Assembly: GCA_036250195.1 (NCBI GenBank)
Contig: JAVHZZ010000002.1
Span: 65,808,705-65,872,704, forward strand
Origin: Mixophyes australis
Lineage: Eukaryota > Chordata > Amphibia > Anura > Limnodynastidae
Direction: 5' to 3'
DNA: 64,000 nucleotides
Part shown: piece by piece, positions 46,031-57,605 of the stretch
Numbering within the stretch: position 1 is the first letter of the stretch
How the letters are laid out: the number at the start of each line of letters is the position of its first letter
Notes under the pieces: generated by a model
What the model was told of the DNA's origin: nothing
Seen by the model: the letters and a program-made list of their open reading frames with translations, nothing else
The model's database searches: none
Program-made: the position numbers and the translations under genes

Positions 46031-47340
46031 TAAAGATATTCACTGACCCCGTGTTTTGGTTTTGGATCTGTATTAACTTGGTGTTTTGGTTTTGGCAAAA
46101 CTGCCCTCGCGTGTTTTGATCTTGGTTTTTGGTTTTGTATCTGTATTTTTTTGAAAAATTGCTAAAATCACATAATTTGGCTCTTTTTTTTTTGTTCCTG
46201 CATTACTATTAACCCCAACTAATTTCCAGTCAGTTCCAGTCAATTTTGACACCTCAGAGGTCACAATATTGTTTTCATCCACTTTCGGCCAAAGACTGAA
46301 GCAAGTTGGCTGGACACTAAGCGACAGAGCAATGGCACAACACACGGCAGTTCGTAGCACATGTAGGAAACATTGCCACACAGCAGTGGAAAAAAAGAAA
46401 AGTGGTGCAAGATGGAATTGTCCTTGAGCCCTCCCATCCACCCTAACATAAGGGTAGGTGGGAGGTCTTGGTTTAAGAAACCAGGCACTACAGTGACAAG
46501 CAGTGCCACATTTGTGGCTGAAGTACTTGGTTTGTTTGGACCCCCACAAAGCAAGCTACCAATAACTTAGCTGCCTTAAGCCCAAAAGTGCTTTCAATGA
46601 ACTCTGCAGCTGCAAGATGTTGTAGTCATCATCCTCACCCTCATCAGTATGTACATCATCCTCACACATTATTAATTCATCCCCGCTGGAATTCACCATT
46701 ACAGAAATCTCTGTACTTCGATGTAATTGATGGTAAAGGCTTTCCTCGTGGAATTTGTAGTTAATTTTGATGAACATCATCTTTTCCACATTTTTAGGAA
46801 GTAGCCTACTATGTCGATCCCTGACAAGGTTCCCTCCTGTGCTGAAAATTCTTTCTTAGTACACACTGGAGGGTGGGCAGCTTAGATATTGCAAAGTGAG
46901 TTTGTACATGGGTCTCCAAATTGGCTTTTTTTCCTCCCAGTATGTAAAGGGACTGTCTGACATGTCTATTTGTATGCTGTCATTCAAATAATCCTCCACC
47001 ATTCTTTGGATGTTGATAGTTTGATCAGGTGGAGTTACGGCAGAAATGTCACAAATTTTGGGCAATTCTTTTAGACCAGACAAGGGGTAAATGTATCAAT
47101 GCCCGGATTCTTCAACTCCGGCGAGATCGGCGTCTTCAGCGCTTAAATTTAAAGTGGCGCTGCCTTGTAAAGAAAAACTTCCCTTTACAAGGCAGCGCCG
47201 CTTTAAATTTAAGCGCTGAAGACGCCGATCTCACCGGAGTTGAAGAATCCGGGCATTGATACATTTACCCCGGATGTCAAAATGTTGTGCTGGTTCACCT
47301 GCATCACCAATGGATCTCTGAGAAAGCTAAGTTTTGCAAA
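46031..47340 (-). pseudogene. hAT transposase C-terminal half, minus strand
   Basis: The minus strand from 47085 to 46790 encodes the hATC dimerisation domain: SPFTYWEEKKPIW, then YLSCPPSSVYSERIFS, the expected order. It is followed by an acidic tail (CEDDVHTDEGEDDD, near 46640) also present at 49545. The part upstream of the domain (GDAG..PAQHFDI, 47270-47320) is separated from it by the palindromic MITE at 47094-47271. The 3' end of the element, GTGTTTTGGTTTTGG and GGGGTCAGTGAATATC in minus sense, lies at 46031. It is truncated at 47340, where a plus-strand copy begins. Confidence 0.8.
47094..47271. mobile_element. Near-perfect palindromic MITE, GGGGTAAATGTATCAA ends
   Basis: The arms of about 86 bp are identical except for two C/T differences (CCGGCGAGA/CCGGTGAGA and AAAGTGGCG/AAAGCGGCG), around a small A-rich centre near 47175. 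The termini are GGGGTAAATGTATCAATGCC and its inverse. It shares ends with the 1.07-kb element at 14717. It interrupts the hAT transposase pseudogene, so it is younger than that copy. Confidence 0.93.
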
Positions 47341-47344
47341 GCAC

Positions 47345-49930
47345 ACAACATTTTATAGTACATCTAGGAAACATTGCCACACAGTGGTAGCTGAAAGGAA
47401 AAGTGGTGAAAGATGGAATTGTCCTTGGGCCCTCGCAATGTTGAATCTTAAAAGGACATGCATACTTCAACAAACAAAGCACTTCAGTGACAAGGAGTGT
47501 CAGTTTTGTGGCTGAAGTGCTTGCTTTGTTTGGTCCTCCACAAAACAAGCTCCCAATTGGCTTAAGGCAGCTAAGTTAACAATGCTGTTAATGAACTCTG
47601 CAACGGCAAGTCATGCAACAGTGGAAGCAGTTCTTGCCAGTGATAAGAAGAAGACCATTGTCATGCCTGGGTATAGGACCAAAAAATCCACCTCTTGTGT
47701 GGGGAATTATTTTTACCCAAATAATGACAACAGTTGTCTAGCCATTTGTAACGTTTGTAAAGCCAAAGTCAGTAGAGGTAGGGACCTTAACCATCTAGGA
47801 ACCTCATCCATGTTACGCCATTTGAAGATATCAGAAAATCAGAAACTTATGCTAAAAAATAAGAACAGGCAGTCCAGCATCAGCTACCTCCCTTCTCTCA
47901 GCTAAATCCCAGCACCTGCAATCTACACCACCAACACCTTCATCATCAATATCTTCACTAGTGATCGGAGTTAGTCCTGCATTCAAGTTGCTAAGGCAAG
48001 ATGACCCCTCCCCTATACAGGATTCCTCAGAAGAATCCTTGTGCGTTAGGCCCACTGCTGCTGCTCCTGCAGCTGGTGCTGGATCTTCAACCCAGAAGCA
48101 GACCAAGAAGAAGACTACTAACAGTTTACAACAATTGACTGTTAATCCTTGGCAAGAGGAAGCAAGTATGACAGCTGTCACCCAGTCGCATAGCGGATCA
48201 TAGGCACTATGGCGACTATGCTAATATTAGATTTGCATCCAATATCCACTATTAATGCAGCAGCTTTCAGACAGTTAATTGAGATCCTGTGTCCCCGTTA
48301 CCAAATTCCGTCTCAACACCATTTTAGTAGGCAAGCAATTCCTCACCTGTACCAGTTGGCTACAAAAAAGAAAATTATTGGGCTACAAAATGCCATTCTA
48401 CCCACTGTACACTTAACCACAGATTTGTGAGAACTGGGCAAGCTAAAGATTATATGACTGTAAGAGCCCACTGGGTTGGTGAATCGCAGCAGGAACAGCA
48501 GAAGCATCTAACGAATAACTCCAGATTATTCAGAGGCAGGCTACTCAGTGTGTCACCTGCTTCTCTAAGAGGCATACTGCTGATAACCTGTTTGAAAAAC
48601 TAAGGGATGTCATTGTAACTTGGCTTATCTCGTTTGGACTATCTGGACGATATGTGATTTCTGATAATGCCGCTAATATTGTGTTAGAGCATTACAGCGG
48701 GGAGAATTCCTTCACATTTCCTGTTTTGCTCACAAAATCAACTTGGAGGTACAGAGCTTTTTAAAAAATGATAGTGACATGCCAGAGATGCTGTCTGTGT
48801 CCCGAAATATGGAGCATATATATATATAAATATGACGCATGTAGGAGATTGCAGCAGCTGCAAGAAGAATAGAATTTGAGGGGGAATGTACTTTAGTTCA
48901 GTGCAGTGAAGAATACTTTCCATATTGTGAAAGGTACCGAAACCACTTAAAGTAGTCACCTGTGAAGTGAGTTCAGACACTGCTAGCTTGAGTCCAGTGA
49001 TTCCCCTAATTAGACTTTTGGAAAAGCAGCTAGAAAAATTGAAGGTGATGAAACAAAGCAATTCCGCAAACTATGTCAAACTTGTAGATCAAGTACTTTA
49101 TTCGCTTCACCAGGATCCAACAGTTTTCAATATCTTGAAATAGGATCACTGCATTTTGGTAACTGTGCTTGATCCTATGTTTAAGAACTATGTCTTCTCT
49201 TTCTTTTCAACTGACCCAGATCTCAAAGATGCAATGAGCTCCTAGCTAGCAAGCTGACAGCTCAAGTGGTACATGACACGACAACGTATCCTCCCTCAGT
49301 TTCTCTGGCAACTGCTGCTAGGAAAAAAACTTAGCTTTCCCAAGACACCTAGTGGTGATGCAGATGAGTCAGCACAACATTTTGACATCTGGTCTGGTCT
49401 AAAATAATTGCCCAAAAATCGTGACAATTCTGTAGTAAAATGAACTACAAATTCCACGAGGAAGGCCATTACCGGCAATTACATCAAAATACAGAGACTT
49501 CTGTAATTGTGGATTCCAGAGGGGAATGAATTAGTATTGTGTGAGGATGATGTACACACTGATGAAGGTGAGGATGATGACAGTGTAGATTGCAGACGCT
49601 GTGTTCTAGATGAGAGAAGGGAGCAAGCTGATCCTGGAATGCTTGCTAATATTTTGGGTAGAATGGCATGTTGGCAATTTTATATTTTTCAACAGTAAAG
49701 TTTCACCTTTATTAGAGAGGTGTTTTTTCTTTAAAAAGGTACAAGCTTTTTTTTACATTTTTGTTTCCCTGACTTAAAACCACTGTGCACTTGAATATAG
49801 GCTTTAGCACATGACGGAGAGGGATTAGTATCATCATGACTGAGACTGGAGAGTGACAAGAACAATGTGACTGGAGACTGGAGAGTTACAAGGAAACTGC
49901 CACCCCTCCTGTTTCTGTTTCAGCAATGAC
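47345..49930 (+). pseudogene. hAT transposase (ZBED-like), plus strand, hATC deleted
   Basis: The N-terminus (47582-47905, 107 residues) is a BED zinc finger: VGNYF, CNVCKAKVSRG (Cys56 and Cys59) and GTSSMLRHLK (His80); the usual last His is not evident. Downstream, pieces of the catalytic domain are recognisable: HLTTDL near 48410, RTGQAKDYMTV, NLFEKLRDVIVTWLISFGLS near 48590 and SDNAANIV near 48665. SGDADESAQHFDIWSGL lies near 49350. About 250 bp holding the hATC domain, present at 46790-47085, is deleted near 49440. The acidic tail CEDDVHTDEGEDDD follows. Several stops and frameshifts. Confidence 0.85.
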
Positions 49931-50814
49931 AAGTGATAATGACAAGTTTTTCCTAGCAGCAGTTTACATGACATACTTGAAAATTATTCAGTCCGCTCTA
50001 TGTTCAATATGTTACAATTGCACTGTTCCATCAATACATTACAGAATGTTAATCCATATAGTATTTTATTTATCATCCATTGTATAGTAGAATTGTTACT
50101 TAGTTTTCTTGTTTCATATAGTGTATGCATTATTAATTATATTCTGATGGAAGATAAAACAATTTGAATTATACTAATAAACATAGCATATAATGGAGGA
50201 CAATGCTATAACTATTTCAGTGCAGACGCTGATACTTCATCACTACATTAGTAACCAATCACAGCAATGCATACATTACATATATATGCGGCAGGATAAC
50301 ATTCGACTACAACACAAGCCTTGAGAAAGTCACCAATCGTGATGAAACTCGTTGAAAATCACTATCACTACTGGAAACAGTCGCGTGCGCTCCAAGCTGG
50401 AACACACGCCAGCTTGCCACACAGAAGCAACAATGGAACATAGCTGCTCTATACCCCACAGGACGCTTTCAACACCGATCACTGACACAGACTGGAGGGA
50501 CAAAGCGCAAGTATTTGAGACCACTTACTCACATATGCTCATCATGTTGACTTGATCTCTCTCCTGATTTGGTTTGAATCAGTGCTAGGAACTGGATCTT
50601 AGTGGACTGTTTGATATACAAAGGGACTTTGTTTCTATGTCGCTGCACATTGTTATTATTTTGCTCTTTGATCTGATACTTCATTTACAAGTGTGTTATT
50701 GTGTATTACATGTGTATGAATTGAGGACACCCTTTTTCACTTAACATCTGTCAGTTACTTCATATATTGAGCATCAACCTTAGATTTGATTCAAGCGCTG
50801 AATTTATTTTTATC
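49931..50814 (+). other. Insertion with promoter-like head and GAAAC motif
   Basis: It separates two hAT copies. CCAATCAC at 50254 and TATATATGCGG at 50281 precede the motif at 50319 by a promoter-like distance. CAGTTTACA occurs at about 49960 and 50817, a possible but weak target duplication. No coding similarity. Confidence 0.45.
50319..50354 (+). other. Hammerhead-like motif copy 4
   Basis: CCTTGAGAAA, GTCAC-caatc-GTGAT hairpin (50329-50343, one G.T pair), then GAAACTCGTTG. The stem is longer and of different sequence from the other copies. Confidence 0.5.
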
Positions 50815-51838
50815 CCAGTTTACAACAATTGACTGTTAAACAATCCTTTGCAAGAGGAAGCAAGTATGAAAGCTGTCACCCAGTTGCAAAGCGGATCACA
50901 GACGCCATGGCGACTATGCTAGTATTAGATCTGTGTCCAATATCCATAATTAATGCAGCTGGTTTTAGACAGTTAATTGAGGTCCTGTGTCCCCATTACC
51001 AAATTTCATCATGACACCAATTCACTAGAAAAGCAATGCCTCACCTCTACCAGAAGGTTCCATAAAATGTAATTATTGGGCTACAAAATGCCATTCTACC
51101 CACGGCACACTTAACCACAGATATGTGGACAAGCAGAACTGGGCAAGCTAAAGATTATATGACTGTGACAGCCCATTGGGTTGGCACATTTCTTTCAGCA
51201 GCAGGAACAGCAGCAGCATGTACCCAACAATGCCAGATTATTCCGAAGCAGGCTATTCTGTGTATCAGCGGCATCATTATTATAGAGATGACAACCTGTT
51301 TGAAAAACTAAGGGATGTCATTGCAACATGGCTTATCATGTTTGGACTCTCCTGAGGATATGTCATTTATGATAATGCCACCAATATTGTGAGAGCATTA
51401 CAGCTGGATGAAATCCATCACATTCCCTGATTTGTTCACACAATCTACTTGGTGGTACAGAGCTTTTCGATAAATGACAGGGACGTGCAGGAGATGCTGC
51501 CTGTGGTCAAAACAATTTGGGACATTTTTGGCATTCTGCAACAGCATGTAGGAAATTGCAGCAACTGCAAGAACAATTTGTTTTGCACTGCCACCAACTG
51601 AAGCAAGAGGTGGTAACAAGGTGGAGACGTTCTGGAGACACTTTGCGGTTAATTGAATTTCCCCTTATGTGTAATTTGTTGAGATATTGCAAAGTATCAG
51701 CTAGTCGGCATTTGTCCCTTATGAATATTAGGACAAATGCTGATGTAATGTTGCAGAAGGTTGGCACTCCAAAAGTAGTGTAAGGAAGGATTCTACATGC
51801 CCAGTGGAATGGTAGAGAGACGAAGTTCCCCCCAGTAG
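50815..51838 (+). pseudogene. hAT transposase, second plus-strand fragment
   Basis: It starts at the same internal point as 48121 in the previous copy (CAGTTTACAACAATTGACTG) and reads RITDAMATMLVLDLCPIS, HLTTDMWTSRTGQAKDYMTV (the conserved hAT TDxWTS block), LFEKLRDVIATWLIMFGLS, NATNIVRALQLDEIHHIP and MLPVVKTIWDIFGILQQH. N- and C-terminal domains are absent. Copies differ at many positions, so this is an old paralogous insertion or duplication. Confidence 0.82.
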
Positions 51839-52999
51839 TGTTGGAATAAAACAAGGAACACAGGGCTAAAACTGTATAAACTTGTGGGTTTATTCTCTTT
51901 GCTTGTGGAATAAGGCTTTATCACAGCAGCAGACAAGTAGCGGTAATGTAGAGAAGTAATAGCACAATACCATCAATATGCAATGTTATTCAACATGTCA
52001 CAAAATAAATCACATTTTACCAATCTTGGTTCAACAATATGCAAACATAAATCAACACAACACATAGGTCACTGAATAAATATATCCCATTTTAAACTTA
52101 GGCACTGTGCATCAGTGAAATGGATTTCACTATATAGATACTTTAGGAGACAACCGTTTGCTACAAGTTCATTAGACCATTGCACTAAATGCTGCGGCAG
52201 CAGACAATATAAACTAATTCATCACAATATTTTTAGGGCAATTATACAGATCATACTTATTATACGAAAATCAGTAGAGATGCAACAAGGAGTAATCAAG
52301 ATGATTCAGATTAGATGCTTTCTAGTTCACTTTATAATATAAAGATCCCAAGTGGGTAAATCATAATCCACAGGTTTAAGTGAAGTTTCAGCTGACACAT
52401 GAAGCTTGTTTACTTGTACATGTTGAAATCAGTAGTCACCTTGATGCATGCATGACTCCTGAGCTCTGTAAACAGCAATTCTGCACAATAAATGATTTCC
52501 AGTGTAAAGGACTGTGTCCACTTAACAATCCGTCTAATGGACTAAGCAACTCTCTCCCAGCAACTGTAGGGTTAAACAACTTGCAATTCTCTCATCAGCA
52601 TCCATTTTAGGCAGCTTCAGTCAGCTTGCAGATAACTTTATATACAGAAGTTTTGGCTGGAACAAACTCTTCCTTTAGCCAGTGCTATAACACTCAACAC
52701 TCTCAATAGCAATATTACAGTCCTAGTTAGAGGTTTTAATAACGTAGTTTGATGTCTCACTTAAATAACTTGAACATAGCAAAGCAAAAGAAACTTATCT
52801 GTCTTCATATGAGTCCTGCTGACATCTCATGGGCAGTGGTAAGTTAGGTCTTTTTCTATACTGTAAAGGTGCTTCTTTCTGGGCTGGCTTCAAACATCCC
52901 TCAGGACAACATTTCAGCCATAGCATTCAGTGACTCTTGGTGGGAAGATACTACATCTGTATTTGGCTCCTCCCCTTTTTTGCCCAAGAATCTCCTGAA
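51839..52999 (-). mobile_element. Probable LTR, 3' side (minus), interrupted downstream
   Basis: On the minus strand the end reads AGAATAAACCCACAAGTTTA then CCTGTGTTCCTTGTTTTATT and CCAACA: a poly-A signal (AATAAA, 51889-51894) followed by a GT-rich U5-like stretch ending in CA. The upstream part of this LTR probably continues beyond the 53015-56434 insertion to about 56770. The outer 5-bp duplication was not resolved. Confidence 0.45.
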
Positions 53000-53143
53000 G
53001 CCTTCTAATACATTCGGGATCAGGTGGTAGGGTCTCTTTGTGGTGAGCTTACCTTGGGCGTCTGCGCTTGGCGGGAGTGTCTTTGGGATCGGTGCTGCCG
53101 TTACGGATTCTTCGGATGTTCCGGTTTCCGAATTCGTTGTTTG

Positions 53144-54541
53144 CCTTCTTGTTTTTGCCGTGGCGCAACCTGGGGAGAGAAAAGAAAAGAAAAAACGGAA
53201 AAGAAGAGAGGGAGAGGGGGGGGGAGGGGGGAGGTAGAGGTGGTGTGTTGGGAACACAGTAGATGTGGTACCACCAATATACTTTTGGGGCTTTAAATGT
53301 TATAGCTCTTTTGCTGGTGTTGTTTTATAGCTTTTTGCACTGTATATTGGGGTGGATTGGTACCTTCTGTGTGGGGTGTGATTAGTGTATCTGTAGGGGT
53401 GTTAAGAGCTCTTGGTTGGCTAGAGCTGTAAATAGAGGCACTTAGTGTTATGATTGCCTCTAATTGGTAATTACTATGTGCTGAGGTGTGCTTTTCAAGT
53501 GTTGGGCAGATGTTGTGTGCAAGATTATAAATCTAAGTGTTATGGATTATGGGTGTGTAGCGAGATATAAAGTATTAAACTTTTTGCTTAGGTAGCTCTT
53601 ATAAGAGCAGTTGGATGTTCGTCAGCCTTTTTCTCTCTCTGGTTTCCCGTTTGGCGCTATTAGTAAGAGCTGATTTGTAGCGTGTACCGAGCGATGGCTT
53701 GACTGGGACCGAGCGGGTGCTGCTAGTTCACCTGAGGTGCTTCCGCCGGACTTCCGGTGTTGTTGGAGCGCACTCTGCGTTCCACTGCAGGTTTTTCCGG
53801 TACTTGTTCTTCTGTTTCTGCTTCAAATCCTGGAGAGTCTGCAAGTGATGTTTTTCCAGGGGCAGAGGTGAGTGTGCAGAGATTCTTGTGCGGGGTGTCG
53901 TTATGTCCAACGCGTTTCGTCCTTAGACTTCGTCAGGGATGTGGCTGTGCTCCTGTTTTCTTGTGTTTTTAACCTGTTCTGGTTTAACCTATGATCTTCC
54001 GGAAGAGGAGGGGATAGGGGGCGGGAGGCGGGATACGGGGGGGGGGGGGAAGGATTCCTGACGGGCAGACTAGGGGTTAAGAATATTAAGGTGATCAGTA
54101 TTAGTCCTGTCTTCTAGTGTTTAAATTTGTGTGGGATGCTTATTATGATGAGTTTTGATTTGGAGGCTTGTCCTGCGTATACCTGCATGGTCCGATGGGG
54201 TATTGATGCTAATGATATGATTCTTGCCCATCTTTCTAGGTGAAATATTGTATTCCTATTTTTATTTTATTTTTATTTTTATTGGGAGCGTTACATAGGT
54301 TGTGTTGGGGGGGAAGGGGGGGGGGGGGTTTCTGACCGGGCGGATGTCAGTTTTTGTTTAGATGAGTGGTGGACTGTGGTTTTGTTATTTGGGGTCTTAT
54401 ATGAGAAGCTTAATATAGGGATCTTTATATACGGAGGCTGATCCTGCGGGGGATTGTTTGGTCCGTTTGGGGTAATTTAGGTGCTGGTGGTATGGACGTG
54501 CTAATCAGTACCGTTGTCCGTTTATTATGCCAATGGAATCT
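53144..54541 (-). repeat. Left arm of the giant inverted repeat
   Basis: Reverse complement of 55055-56435 with only scattered substitutions (for example GGTTTAACC against GATTTAACC near 53980 and 55605) and homopolymer length changes at the G runs near 53215, 54040 and 54310. It contains the 71-residue frame 53757-53972, which recurs in the right arm with one residue changed. Confidence 0.97.
53907..53938 (-). other. Hammerhead-like motif copy 5a
   Basis: Inverse copy of 55652-55684 in the left arm. Confidence 0.5.
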
Positions 54542-55054
54542 CCCCCCTTCCCCCCCCCCCTCAAAAATGATCAATTTTAAACACCCCCCCCCCTCACTAA
54601 CCACACTAATAAAACTCAACCATATCGCCACCAACATTAGGAGACCCAGGCTCCCACCCCAACATTTTACATGCGCTACTAAAATAAGTTCACTGAACCC
54701 CGATAGCCCCAACCATTTCCCCCCCCCTCCCCCCCGTCATTAATATTAAAAAATATGCGAATAAACACCATATATCCATATATACCCATTATTTAATAAC
54801 ACATCATAGATCCAAAATAAATAAGGAATTTATCTAATAAAAATAATACCCAGCACTAATAATTTAAAATAACACTATCCCACACAAAAATTAAAACTAG
54901 ATAACACCCATATCCCACCGCCCATCAATCCCTCTTAAAATGCCCCAGCAAATATCGAACCCCACCATCACGTCTGGTAGAACCCCCCCCCCCGAATATC
55001 CAGCCCCCTTCCCCCCCCTTCCCAATAAAAACACTGATGCGCCACCCCCGAAAC

Positions 55055-56435
55055 AGATTCCATTGGCATAATAAACGGACAACGGTACTGATTAGCACGT
55101 CCATACCACCAGCACCTAAATTACCCCAAACGGACCAAACAATCCCCCGCAGGATCAGCCTCCGTATATAAAGATCCCTATATTAAGCTTCTCATATAAG
55201 ACCCCAAATAACAAAACCACAGTCCACCACTCATCTAAACAAAAACTGACATCCGCCCGGTCAGCCCCCCCCCCTTCCCCCCCAACACAACCTATGTAAC
55301 GCTCCCAATAAAAATAAAAATAAAATAAAAATAGGAATACAATATTTCACCTAGAAAGATGGGCAAGAATCATATCATTAGCATCAATACCCCATCGGAC
55401 CATGCAGGTATACGCAGGACAAGCCTCCAAATCAAAACTCATCATAATAAGCATCCCACACAAATTTAAACACTAGAAGACAGGACTAATACTGATCACC
55501 TTAATATTCTTAACCCCTAGTCTGTCCGTCAGGAATCCTTCCCCCCCCCCCCCGTATCCCGCCTCCCGCCCCCTATCCCCTCCTCTTCCGGAAGATCATA
55601 GGTTAAATCAGAACAGGTTAAAAACACAAGAAAACAGAAGCACAGCCACATCCCTGACGAAGTCTAAGGACGAAACGCGTTGGACATAACGACACCCCGC
55701 ACAAGAATCTCTGCACACTCACCTCTGCCCCTGGAAAAACATCACTTGCAGACTCTCCAGGATTTGAAGCAGAAACAGAAGAACAAGTACCGGAAAAACC
55801 TGCAGTGGAACGCAGAGTGCGCTCCAACAACACCGGAAGTCCGGCGGAAGCACCTCAGGTGAACTAGCAGCACCCGCTCGGTCCCAGTCAAGCCATCGCT
55901 CGGTACACGCTACAAATCAGCTCTTACTAATAGCGCCAAACGGGAAACCAGAGAGAGAAAAAGGCTGACGAACATCCAACTGCTCTTATAAGAGCTACCT
56001 AAGCAAAAAGTTTAATACTTTATATCTCGCTACACACCCATAATCCATAACACTTAGATTTATAATCTTGCACACAACATCTGCCCAACACTTGAAAAGC
56101 ACACCTCAGCACATAGTAATTACCAATTAGAGGCAATCATAACACTAAGTGCCTCTATTTACAGCTCTAGCCAACCAAGAGCTCTTAACACCCCTACAGA
56201 TACACTAATCACACCCCACACAGAAGGTACCAATCCACCCCAATATACAGTGCAAAAAGCTATAAAACAACACCAGCAAAAGAGCTATAACATTTAAAGC
56301 CCCAAAAGTATATTGGTGGTACCACATCTACTGTGTTCCCAACACCTCTACCTCCCCCCCCCCTCTCCCTCTCTTCTTTTCCATTTTTTCTTTTCTTTTC
56401 TCTCCCCAGGTTGCGCCACGGCAAAAACAAGAAGG
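55055..56435 (+). repeat. Right arm of the giant inverted repeat
   Basis: Inverse copy of 53144-54541. The plus strand is C/A-rich with very few G, continuing the composition of the spacer. CCTCTTCCGGAAGATC near 55581 is an ETS-like palindromic site upstream of the motif. The arm stops at AACAAGAAGG, about 130 bp short of the outer part seen on the left. Confidence 0.97.
55652..55684 (+). other. Hammerhead-like motif copy 5b
   Basis: CCCTGACGAA (matching CUGANGA), GTC-taag-GAC hairpin (55662-55671), then GAAACGCGTTGG. GGTTAAAAACAC lies about 30 bp upstream. Confidence 0.55.
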
Positions 56436-56449
56436 CCTTCTAATACATT

Positions 56450-57298
56450 ATTGGGCTCTAGAGAGCAGCTTGGGCTGTAGTTTGCAGTCTCTCCACCGAA
56501 AAATGTCTGACAAAATTAGCATTTAACTTCTCAGAGGCTTTCTGGGGAATTATAGTTTTCTTAATAAGTGCATATAGTAATATACCTGTGATTTGCATGG
56601 TATGACATTGACATCTCACACATCCTTAAGCACATACTCCTCCTGGAGACATCCCGCAGCTCACACCTTCACTTTGCGATCAGTTCTTTTCTCTATGGGA
56701 CCTTCAGCTGTGGATGTGCTGGTGGTTCTAGCTCTGTTGCCAGGTAAGAGACTGTGCCATATACAGACGTAATCTGTTACAGAGTACCACAGTCACTTGT
56801 ACCCAAATGACATGTTCACATCTCTATATGTTACAGGAATTTCTGTACAGGCAAACGCAATTATATATAAAATAAATATAGATACTGAAGCCTTCAAACA
56901 GAAGAAATGCATATTAAATTGTATTTAATGAATTCCATATGCCTTGCAAATGTATTATTTTATTAATCTTTTTTTATAACAAAGAATTATATAAGGACAT
57001 CCATTCAACATAATCTAATGGTAAAAAGTATTATAATTATTATAAAAACAATTTTACTTTCACAGTTGATAAGTTAAATTAATTATACATGTCTTATATA
57101 TTGTTTTCATATAATCCCATTTATAGTTTTAACTCTGCGAACACACATCCACAGTATTATAAAATGCTGTTGCTAAATTTTGATGTAATTAGTATTTAGA
57201 TGTATGAATAGGTGCTATTTCACTGGGTTATAATTATTACATTTTATTTACTAATTATCTCAGTCTCAACATCTTGGAAGTTATACGTTACTCTTTAA
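56450..57298. other. Probable LTR remainder to about 56770, then unassigned
   Basis: 56450-56770 continues the sequence interrupted at 53000 and is probably U3 of the minus-strand LTR. It contains a plus-strand ATG (56695) with a hydrophobic 16-codon stretch and a donor CAG|GTAAGAG at 56743, discussed under findings. From about 56770 on it is AT-rich and unassigned. Confidence 0.4.
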
Positions 57299-57605
57299 GG
57301 GCCTGATTCATTAAGGAGAGCAAAGCAGACAAAAGGAATAACTTTGCACCTTGGCAAAACCATGTTGCATTTGAGGGGGAGGTAAATTTAAAATGTGGGG
57401 ACAGATTTATAGTTGGGGTAAGGCATGTCCTAGATCAACTTTAAATTTCAGTTTAAAAATAATGCTATCAAGTATTTGTGTGGTACATGAAAACATAGGC
57501 AGTATTTTCCTTACGTGCACAATAATAAACTAATTCACACCCCTTTCAATGTAACATTGTTTGTTCATGAGACAATTAACTCTTTTTTACCTTTCTCTCC
57601 TTAAA
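57299..57605. mobile_element. GGGCCTGATTCATTAAGG MITE, right end eroded
   Basis: It starts GGGCCTGATTCATTAAGGAG and keeps the left half of the 3469 copy (TAACTTTGCACCTTGGCAAA, GTAAATTTAAAATGTGGGGA) as well as the right half (GATCAACTTTAAATTTCAGT, CAAGTATTTGTGTG). It ends ...TTTCTCTCCTTAAAG instead of the full terminus. With the 3469 copy it defines the ancestral two-half structure. Confidence 0.82.

Larger units (their letters stand above)
53015..56434. mobile_element. Giant inverted-repeat insertion with 15-bp TSD, Penelope-like?
   Basis: GCCTTCTAATACATT occurs at 53000-53014 and 56435-56449, an exact 15-bp direct repeat, so 53015-56434 is one insertion. It consists of about 130 unique bp, a 1.4-kb left arm, a 513-bp C/A-rich spacer (54542-55054) and a near-identical right arm in opposite orientation. 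Each arm, read outward, carries an A/T-rich box, the GAAACGCG motif, and near the outer end CTCTCCCCAG|GTTGCGCC, which looks like a splice acceptor. In the left arm CCCAAG|GTAAGC closes this as an exon-like unit (minus, about 53050-53174). No RT or endonuclease is encoded. Inverted terminal parts plus a long TSD suggest a Penelope-like element, by analogy only. Confidence 0.65.

Noticed and set aside
53757..55862. Identical 71- and 60-codon frames present twice
   Set aside because: They are duplicated because they lie in the two arms of the inverted repeat; no domain or coding signature.
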